Shown piece after piece: positions 1 through 4,920 of a stretch of DNA of 6,314 bases. A model generated the notes under the pieces. That model did not search any database and was not told where the DNA came from. It saw nothing but the letters and a program-made list of their open reading frames with translations. Position 1 is the first letter of the stretch; each line of letters starts with the position of its first letter. The stretch is taken from positions 1 to 6,314 of the forward strand of contig JBCCZN010000162.1 in NCBI GenBank assembly GCA_039187375.1, given 5' to 3'. The position numbers were made by a program, and so were the translations under genes. The stretch comes from CALBPI01 sp039187375. GTDB lineage: Bacteria > Pseudomonadota > Gammaproteobacteria > Steroidobacterales > Woeseiaceae.

Positions 1-29
1 ATTGTGGCCTCTAGGCTAGCGGCCACAAT
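1..29. repeat. Perfect 9-bp inverted repeat at the left edge
   Basis: Bases 1-9 (ATTGTGGCC) are exactly complementary to bases 21-29 (GGCCACAAT). The 11-base loop contains two CTAG tetramers (11-14 and 16-19). The stem would form a stable hairpin at the end of whatever lies to the left. The bases after it are T-TCGCATT, so there is no real U-tract on the plus strand. It could be a terminator of an upstream gene, readable from either side, or a dyad operator for the barrel gene that begins about 75 bases downstream. The window edge prevents seeing whether the stem continues. Confidence 0.6.
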
Positions 30-41
30 TCGCATTGCTTC

Positions 42-57
42 AGCCTGTGTTCAGGCT
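42..57. repeat. Short perfect hairpin upstream of the barrel gene
   Basis: AGCCTG (42-47) and CAGGCT (52-57) form a perfect 6-bp stem with a TGTT tetraloop. It sits 12 bases after the first inverted repeat and ends 47 bases before the start codon at 105. No U-tract follows, so it is not a standard intrinsic terminator. It may lie in the 5' leader or promoter of the barrel gene. I could not identify a convincing -35/-10 pair in bases 1-95; the best candidate is TTGCTT at 35-40 with CATACA at 58-63, which is weak. Confidence 0.45.
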
Positions 58-88
58 CATACAACGACACTGACGCTCCACTACTCTC

Positions 89-94
89 AAGGAG
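89..94 (+). promoter_or_regulatory. Ribosome binding site deciding the barrel gene start
   Basis: AAGGAG lies 10 bases before the ATG at 105. The alternative in-frame TTG at 96 would be only one base from this Shine-Dalgarno sequence, which is too close to be used. This is why the ATG is preferred. Confidence 0.75.
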
Positions 95-104
95 CTTGCC
101 TGTC

Positions 105-680
105 ATGATCCGACTGTTTTCGATGCTGGCGTTGCTGGCACTCACAAGCGTACCGGCACTCGCCGAGCGCGACCTCAACTACAGCTATCTGGAAGTTCGC
201 TATCAGGATGCCGAGGTCGACATCGACGGCGCTGAGCCGATCGACGGTGACGGCTTTGTGCTGGGCGGCTCACTGGCTGTGGCCGATAACCTGTTTTTGT
301 TCATAAATCGTGATGAGCTCGAATTCGACGATGGCGTCACACTGGATACGCGCGTACTGGGCGGTGGTTTGATGTTCGATATCGGCCCACGTGTGGACGT
401 CGTTTTTCGTGCCGGTCTGGTCGATGGAGAATTCGCCGACCCACTGTTCATTGACGATGATGATGGCTACCTCGTCTCAGCAGGTATCCGCGCCCTGGTC
501 ACCGATACCATCGAGCTGCACGGCAACATGAGTCGTATCGATTTCGACAATTTCGACGAAGAAGACATCGCGACCTTTGGTGCAGAGTTTTATATCAGCG
601 AACACTTGTCGGTTGGCCCGGCGATCAGCCTGATCGAGGACACGACCAGTATTTCGGTCGGTGCCCGGTTGTATTTTTGA
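105..680 (+). CDS. Small outer-membrane beta-barrel protein (Ax21-like)
   Basis: The protein has 191 residues counted from the ATG, which has AAGGAG 10 bases upstream. Residues 1-20 form a clean Sec signal peptide: basic R3, a Leu/Ala core, and a cut after PALA before E21. The rest alternates hydrophobic and polar residues in about ten predicted strands, and the chain ends in Arg-Leu-Tyr-Phe; a terminal Phe is the usual recognition signal for the Bam assembly machinery. Short turns (about 60-62, 93-96, 133-134, 165-167) alternate with long Asp/Glu-rich loops (about 35-49, 74-81, 107-120, 146-154, 178-182). The acidic loops would therefore all face the same side, presumably outward. Length and loop style recall the Ax21 proteins of Xanthomonas and Stenotrophomonas, but this is recall and not an alignment. 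It could equally be another small OmpX/OmpW-class barrel. It stands alone and converges on the dihydroorotase gene, with only 16 bases between the two stop codons. The role is unknown. Confidence 0.8.
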   Translation: MIRLFSMLALLALTSVPALAERDLNYSYLEVRYQDAEVDIDGAEPIDGDGFVLGGSLAVADNLFLFINRDELEFDDGVTLDTRVLGGGLMFDIGPRVDVVFRAGLVDGEFADPLFIDDDDGYLVSAGIRALVTDTIELHGNMSRIDFDNFDEEDIATFGAEFYISEHLSVGPAISLIEDTTSISVGARLYF

Positions 681-682
681 AC

Positions 683-704
683 GCGCTGACGCGTCGTCAG
701 GCGC
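683..704. terminator. Hairpin between convergent genes, possible bidirectional terminator
   Basis: Bases 683-691 (GCGCTGACG) pair with 695-704 (CGTCAGGCGC), apart from one bulged G, leaving a 3-base loop CGT. The hairpin begins just after the barrel gene stop and includes the stop codon of the minus-strand dihydroorotase gene (697-699). A T5 run (673-677) lies before it on the plus strand, and neither strand has a U-tract after it. It is therefore not a textbook intrinsic terminator, but position and stability suit a shared transcript end or 3' stabiliser. Confidence 0.4.
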
Positions 705-2052
705 TGGGCGTGTGAGCGCGTGACGAATCACAGCGCAGCGGCTGACCGACGATCTGTTCGCTAACGCGCTCGCCATCGAATACCTGGGTACCATTGACCC
801 AGGTGCTTTCGACACGATGCTGAAACGTCGTGTCGACAAATGGCGTCCACTCACACTTGTACAACACGTTGGCATCGGTCGCCGTATGCGGTGCGTCCGG
901 ATTCACCAAGGCCAGATCGGCGTAGTAGCCCTCACGCAGGTAACCGCGCTCTGCGATACCGAACAGCTCTGCCGGCATATGGGCGCATTTGCTGACGACA
1001 AAGGTCGCGTCCTGGCCGAGTTTCGGTGCCAGATCGAGGGCTGCAACCAGCGCATGTTGCGTCAACGGCATTCCAGCCGGCGCTGCGAAGTAGTGCCGGT
1101 CTTTTTCAGACAGCAAATGAGGCGCATGGTCAGTGGCAATCACATCCAATCGACCGTCGACCAATGCCTCACGCAGCGCATCACGATCTCGCTCATATTT
1201 CACAGCAGGGTTGCATTTAATGCGCGTACCAAGGCGCGCGTAGTCATCGGCATGGAACCACAGATGGTGAATGCAGGCCTCGCCGGTGATCCGTTTGCCC
1301 GCGAGCGGACCCGGCTCAAATTGCGCCATCTCATCGGCGGTGGTCAGGTGCAGCACGTGCAACCGTGCATCGTACTTGCGCGCCAGTCCCATCGCTTTTT
1401 GGGATGACGCCACACAGGCAGCGCTGGAGCGGATCTCAGGATGTTGCTCGATCGGCACGGCATCGCCGTAGCGATCGCGCGCTTCGCGTTCATTGGCCCA
1501 GATCGTTGGTGAGTCCTCGCAATGGGTGACCACCAGAACCGGTGCATGTTTGAACAACAAATCCAGCGCGTTGTCATCGTCAACCAGCAGGCTGCCGGTC
1601 GATGCGCCCATGAACGCCTTGATGCCGCAGGTTTCTTCGGGTTTCAGCGCACGAATCTCATCGATATTGTCGTTGGTAGCGCCAAAGTAAAACGCGAAGT
1701 TGCCATGACATCGCCCGGCTGCCAGTTCGTACTTGGCGCGCAGCGCATCGCGGGTAATGATCGCAGGATTGACGTTCGGCATGTCCATAAAGCTGGTGGT
1801 GCCACCCACGACCGCGGCGCGCGATTCAGTAAACAGATCTCCCTTGCTGGTCAGGCCTGGTTCACGAAAGTGCACCTGATCATCGATCATTCCTGGCATC
1901 AACATCCGACCCGCCGCGTCTACGACCTGCATATCGTCCGTCGCAGTGATTGCACCACCAACCTGTGCAATCCGCTCGCCATCGATCAAAAGATCGCCCT
2001 CTACAAGCGTACCTTCGTTCACAAGCAGAGCATTCGTAATCAGTGTTTTCAT
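697..2052 (-). CDS. pyrC: Dihydroorotase, class I-like (QVH subtype)
   Basis: A 451-residue cytoplasmic metal-dependent amidohydrolase predicted to interconvert N-carbamoyl-L-aspartate and dihydroorotate, the third step of de novo UMP synthesis. A small N-terminal beta domain (1-53) leads into the TIM-barrel core. The metal motif is DDQVHFREPG (57-66): H61 is present and R63 and N93 suit substrate binding, but the first His of the usual HxH is Gln59. Other motifs are GIKAFMGAS (143-151) with K145 where hydantoinase-type enzymes carry the carboxylated lysine, THCED with H177, HVLH with H235, and ATDHAPH (306-312) with catalytic D308. The C-terminal stretch (about 365-430, including ADLALVNPD and STWVNG) completes the composite beta domain. 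Length is normal for COG0044 enzymes. The Gln variant is, as I recall, standard in a subfamily of Bacteroidetes and Xanthomonas-like bacteria, so it should not be read as inactivation. Its ATG overlaps the pip stop (ATGA), with GGCAGG six bases before the start, indicating translational coupling. Allantoinase or dihydropyrimidinase are less likely alternatives. Confidence 0.9.
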   Translation of the reverse strand: MKTLITNALLVNEGTLVEGDLLIDGERIAQVGGAITATDDMQVVDAAGRMLMPGMIDDQVHFREPGLTSKGDLFTESRAAVVGGTTSFMDMPNVNPAIITRDALRAKYELAAGRCHGNFAFYFGATNDNIDEIRALKPEETCGIKAFMGASTGSLLVDDDNALDLLFKHAPVLVVTHCEDSPTIWANEREARDRYGDAVPIEQHPEIRSSAACVASSQKAMGLARKYDARLHVLHLTTADEMAQFEPGPLAGKRITGEACIHHLWFHADDYARLGTRIKCNPAVKYERDRDALREALVDGRLDVIATDHAPHLLSEKDRHYFAAPAGMPLTQHALVAALDLAPKLGQDATFVVSKCAHMPAELFGIAERGYLREGYYADLALVNPDAPHTATDANVLYKCEWTPFVDTTFQHRVESTWVNGTQVFDGERVSEQIVGQPLRCDSSRAHTPSA

Positions 2053-3026
2053 AGGCCACCTGCCGCAAAAGCATTAGTCGCATTGCACAAGGCACTGGCA
2101 ATGCCGGGTTCAAACGCCGAGTGCCCGGCATCGGCAATGACTTCAAAGCGCGCCTCGGGCCATACCGAATGTAACGCCCATGCGCTCGCCATCGGGCAGA
2201 CCACATCGTAACGCCCCTGCACAATCACTGCAGGAATCGCACGAACACGGTCAATATCCTCAAGCAACTGTCCGGGTCGCATGAAGCCGTCATTAATGAA
2301 GTAATGACATTCAATACGCGCCATTGCGAGTGCCAGATGCGCACTGCCAAAATCGCTGGCCGCCTGTTCATTGGGCAACAGAAAACTGGTCGAACCCTCC
2401 CAGACAGACCAGGCACGCGCAGCTTCCAGGCGCACCTGTTCATCATCGCTAGTCAGTCGCTTGTGATAAGCGCGCAGCAGATCGCCGCGCTCGGCTTCCG
2501 GAATCGGCGCCAGATAAGCCTGCCAACGATCTGGATAGATGTGGCTGGCACCCTCCTGATAAAACCAGTCGATCTCCTGTTTACGCAACATGAAAATGCC
2601 GCGCAACACCAGCTCGGTCACTCGCTGTGGATGCGCTTGCGCATAGGCGAGCGACAACGTGCTACCCCACGAGCCACCGAACACCTGCCAACGCTCGATG
2701 CCGAGAGTTTCGCGCAGCTGCTCGATATCGGCGATCAGATGCGCAGTCGTATTGGCCTCAAGACTGGCATGCGGCGTACTCTTGCCGGCACCGCGTTGAT
2801 CCAGCAAGACGATGCGATAGCGCGCCGGATCGAAAAATTGTCGCATTCCTGGTGTGCTGCCGCCGCCGGGCCCGCCATGCAAGGCGATGACTGGCTTGCC
2901 TTGCGGGTTACCACTTTGTTCGTAGTACAGCTGATGACCATCGCCCACATCCAGAAAGTCGGTCTCGTAGGGCTCAATCGATGGGTACACGGCTCGGCGC
3001 GCCGGGCCAGCAGTGGGCGTGTTCAT
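2049..3026 (-). CDS. pip: Prolyl aminopeptidase (proline iminopeptidase, family S33)
   Basis: A 325-residue alpha/beta-hydrolase that removes N-terminal proline from peptides in the cytoplasm; no signal peptide is visible. From the ATG at 3026, the family signature YPSIEPYETDFLDVGDGHQL covers 14-33. The oxyanion-hole loop HGGPGGG is at 50-56, followed by DQRGAGKS (76-83). The nucleophile elbow GGSWGS places Ser119, and the triad is completed by Asp274 (GRYDVVCP) and His302 (DAGHS). These are each exactly six residues beyond Ser113/Asp268/His296 of the Serratia enzyme. A longer reading frame opens at an ATG at 3062 (337 residues), but that codon lies inside the predicted -35 element and would extend the N-terminus beyond the family norm. 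Neither start has a Shine-Dalgarno sequence. The shorter start sits at the predicted transcription start, which suggests a leaderless mRNA. It is the first gene of an operon with the dihydroorotase, overlapping it by four bases. Confidence 0.93.
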   Translation of the reverse strand: MNTPTAGPARRAVYPSIEPYETDFLDVGDGHQLYYEQSGNPQGKPVIALHGGPGGGSTPGMRQFFDPARYRIVLLDQRGAGKSTPHASLEANTTAHLIADIEQLRETLGIERWQVFGGSWGSTLSLAYAQAHPQRVTELVLRGIFMLRKQEIDWFYQEGASHIYPDRWQAYLAPIPEAERGDLLRAYHKRLTSDDEQVRLEAARAWSVWEGSTSFLLPNEQAASDFGSAHLALAMARIECHYFINDGFMRPGQLLEDIDRVRAIPAVIVQGRYDVVCPMASAWALHSVWPEARFEVIADAGHSAFEPGIASALCNATNAFAAGGL

Positions 3027-3032
3027 GTGTCG

Positions 3033-3062
3033 ATTATGCGAGAGCCAAGACCCGCTTGTCAT
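3033..3062 (-). promoter_or_regulatory. Sigma70-like promoter for the pip-pyrC operon
   Basis: Reading the minus strand, ATGACA (3062-3057, five of six matches to TTGACA) is followed after 18 bases by CATAAT (3038-3033, five of six to TATAAT). The standard distance of six bases after the -10 puts the start point at 3026, the A of the preferred pip ATG. On the plus strand the same -35 bases read TTGTCA, which could also serve a divergent promoter, but I see no good partner -10 for the lipoprotein gene. Confidence 0.6.
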
Positions 3063-3137
3063 GTCGATTCAGTGAGACGCTGATCTTGGAACCACTGCTT
3101 GCGCTATGCCAGACTTCAAGCTGAAACGACTCAGCAC

Positions 3138-3142
3138 AGGGG
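3138..3142 (+). promoter_or_regulatory. Ribosome binding site deciding the lipoprotein start
   Basis: AGGGG lies seven bases before the GTG at 3150. The upstream in-frame TTG at 3099 has only a weak GGA eight bases before it. The GTG start gives a signal peptide of normal lipoprotein length. Confidence 0.55.
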
Positions 3143-3149
3143 TGCCCGC

Positions 3150-4793
3150 GTGTTTACAGGTGTCAGACGTTCCCAAGCCGCCAGTCTCGGGCTGCGAGTA
3201 CTGCTCTTCTCCAGCGCACTACTCGGCGCCTGTTCAGGGCCACCGGCTGACAGTCCAGCAGACGCTGACACCAGCGTGCTACGGCGCGGCAACCTAGCTG
3301 AGCCACAAACGCTCGATCCACCGCATGCCGAAGGCACCGCGGCCGGTGCTGTCTTGCGCGACTTGTTTGAGGGCCTGGTCAGCGAGGCTGCTGATGGATC
3401 CATTGTTCCCGGCGCGGCCTCTCACTGGGAGATCAGTGAAGACGGTCTGCGCTATCGGTTTTTTCTGCGCGACAACGCGCGCTGGAGTAATGGTGATGCA
3501 TTGACAGCAGCCGACTTTGTAGCCGGTTTTCGGCGCACTGTTGATCCTGAAACCGCCAGTCGCTATGCACCGATTCTCAGTCCCATCCGTGGCGCTACCG
3601 AGATTATCAATGGCACACAAGCCATCGACACGTTGGGTGTTCTTGCGCCCGACGCGTCCACCGTCGAAATCGAGTTGGCCCAACCAACACCGTATTTTCT
3701 CGACCTGCTGACCAATCCGACTGCCTATCCAATGCACCGCGCCAGCTTTGAGCGCCTTGGCAAAGACTTTGTGCGACCCGAGCATATCGTGTCCAACGGC
3801 GCCTATCGGCTGCTCTATTGGCGCGTCAACGACCGTCTGGTCGCAGAGCGTAATCCCGCTTATCACAGCCCGGATAAGGTGGCGTTTGATCGCGTCGAGT
3901 TCATACCTGAAGAGGATGCCACCGAGGAGTACAACCTGTTTCGTACTGGACTGCTCGATCTGACCGGCACGACACCCACCGCACTACAGAAAAAACTGGA
4001 AACTGAGCACGCCGATGAGTTGCATATCGCACCGGTTTTGACCATCTACTTCTATACGTTTGATTTGACGCAGGCGCCGATGAACGACGTCAAACTGCGA
4101 CAGGCGCTGGCGATGGCCGTCGATCGAGAGGCTTTGACCCAGATTGTTCTGGGTGCCGGTCAACAACCCGCATTCGGTTTGGTGCCACCCAACATTCCGG
4201 GCTATCCCGGCTTCGAATACGCCTGGGCCAGCACGCCACGCGACGTACAGCTTCAGACCGCACGTAGGCTGTATGCGCAAGCCGGTTTCGGTCCCGACAA
4301 TCCGCTACAGGCAACGCTGATCTATAACAACGGCGAAACGCACCGCAAGATTGCGGTTGCAATTCAGGGCATGCTGCGGCAAACGCTTGGCGCCCAGATC
4401 GAACTCGTCAATCAAGAGTTCAAAGTCATGCTGCAAAATCGAGCTAATCGCGAGGTCTGGGATCTGATGCGCCTTGGCTGGACCGGCGACTATAACGACG
4501 CCAACACGTTTCTGGAAACCTTCCGCAGCGATCATCCGCAGAACACACCACGCATTGCTGACACCGGTTTCGATGCACTGCTGGATGCCGCCGCCGCAAA
4601 TCTGCATCCCGAGGATCGCCAACAACAATTGCAGCGCGCCGAGGGCCTGCTGATGAATCAGTATCCAGTTCTACCGTTGTATTTCACCACCGGCCGGCGA
4701 CTAGTCAGCCAGCGCATCACAGGATTTCAGTCCAATCCTCGCGAGCGTATTTATTCGCGTCATTTACGACCTGCTGAACGCTTTGATAACTGA
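3150..4793 (+). CDS. Oligopeptide-binding lipoprotein, OppA/MppA-like (ABC transporter, SBP family 5)
   Basis: A 547-residue substrate-binding protein, if started at the GTG at 3150; a TTG at 3099 would add 17 residues. The N-terminus has an RR pair at 6-7, a hydrophobic stretch, and the lipobox L-G-A-C with C28 as the lipidated residue, so it should be membrane-anchored in the periplasm. The fold follows E. coli OppA closely along its whole length: AEPQTLDP, LFEGL, the WSNGDALTAADF segment, then VSNGAYRL, MNDVKLRQAL and GWTGDYNDANTF. Residues equivalent to the peptide-contacting His371, Arg413 and Asp419 of OppA are present at H398, R441 and D447. This argues for oligopeptides, possibly murein peptides as for MppA, over sugars or nickel. 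No permease or ATPase gene is within view. Cargo would be passed to a transporter encoded elsewhere, or the protein acts as an orphan binder. The gene ends in tandem stops TGA-TAA. The assignment to the family is firm, the ligand is inferred. Confidence 0.9.
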   Translation: MFTGVRRSQAASLGLRVLLFSSALLGACSGPPADSPADADTSVLRRGNLAEPQTLDPPHAEGTAAGAVLRDLFEGLVSEAADGSIVPGAASHWEISEDGLRYRFFLRDNARWSNGDALTAADFVAGFRRTVDPETASRYAPILSPIRGATEIINGTQAIDTLGVLAPDASTVEIELAQPTPYFLDLLTNPTAYPMHRASFERLGKDFVRPEHIVSNGAYRLLYWRVNDRLVAERNPAYHSPDKVAFDRVEFIPEEDATEEYNLFRTGLLDLTGTTPTALQKKLETEHADELHIAPVLTIYFYTFDLTQAPMNDVKLRQALAMAVDREALTQIVLGAGQQPAFGLVPPNIPGYPGFEYAWASTPRDVQLQTARRLYAQAGFGPDNPLQATLIYNNGETHRKIAVAIQGMLRQTLGAQIELVNQEFKVMLQNRANREVWDLMRLGWTGDYNDANTFLETFRSDHPQNTPRIADTGFDALLDAAAANLHPEDRQQQLQRAEGLLMNQYPVLPLYFTTGRRLVSQRITGFQSNPRERIYSRHLRPAERFDN

Positions 4794-4840
4794 TAACTCA
4801 ATCACTTAGCTCGGCCAAAACGCGCATTTAACTACCTTAC

Positions 4841-4879
4841 TCAGCCGCACCAGTTTGGACAGTCGGGCAAGACGGCTGA
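4841..4879. repeat. Inverted repeat in the lipoprotein-M16 gap
   Basis: TCAGCCG (4841-4847) is exactly complementary to CGGCTGA (4873-4879), separated by 25 bases, and is followed by TATTTT. It could be a weak terminator for the lipoprotein gene, but the loop is long and the U-tract short. Its right arm abuts the candidate -10 of the M16 promoter and its left arm lies just upstream of the -35, so a regulator binding both arms would bracket the promoter. No regulator gene is visible nearby. Confidence 0.4.
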
Positions 4880-4885
4880 TATTTT
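4856..4885 (+). promoter_or_regulatory. Candidate promoter for the M16 peptidase gene
   Basis: TGGACA (4856-4861, five of six to TTGACA) is followed after 18 bases by TATTTT (4880-4885, four of six). A TGA directly before the hexamer gives an extended -10 (TGnTATTTT). Transcription would begin near 4892, leaving a leader of about 29 bases that contains the ribosome binding site. This suggests that the gene can be transcribed independently of the lipoprotein gene. Confidence 0.45.
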
Positions 4886-4909
4886 CCGGCACCGTTTTTG
4901 GAATAACTT

Positions 4910-4915
4910 AAGGAA
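4910..4915 (+). promoter_or_regulatory. Ribosome binding site of the M16 peptidase gene
   Basis: AAGGAA lies five bases before the ATG at 4921 and supports that start, which also gives an intact signal peptide. Confidence 0.7.
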
Positions 4916-4920
4916 CCTGC

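Noticed and set aside
96..104. TTG start for the barrel protein adding three residues
   Set aside because: It is one base from the AAGGAG ribosome binding site, whereas the ATG at 105 is properly spaced and gives a standard signal peptide.
817..1407. 196-codon plus-strand open frame within the dihydroorotase gene
   Set aside because: It is a shadow of the metal-site coding region, and its composition is unlike a real protein.
1522..2211. 229-codon plus-strand open frame across the pyrC-pip junction
   Set aside because: It is antisense to conserved dihydroorotase and peptidase sequence, with no motif and no clear ribosome binding site.
3027..3062. ATG at 3062 as the pip start, adding 12 residues
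   Set aside because: There is no ribosome binding site, the added residues exceed the family N-terminus, and the codon overlaps the predicted -35. It was not excluded experimentally.
2304..3083. 259-codon plus-strand open frame opposite pip
   Set aside because: It is antisense to a gene with a complete catalytic triad and family-length match. Its translation shows no recognisable domain or motif and reads as a shadow frame.
3099..3149. TTG start for the peptide-binding lipoprotein, adding 17 residues
   Set aside because: It would put the lipidated Cys at position 45, which is long for a lipoprotein signal, and has a weaker ribosome binding site than the GTG at 3150. It remains a possible alternative.
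3106..3297. 63-codon plus-strand frame in the intergenic and signal-peptide region
   Set aside because: It overlaps the lipoprotein gene in another frame, has no good ribosome binding site and no recognisable features.
3294..3866. 190-codon minus-strand open frame inside the peptide-binding lipoprotein gene
   Set aside because: The opposite strand matches OppA along its full length; this frame has no signature.
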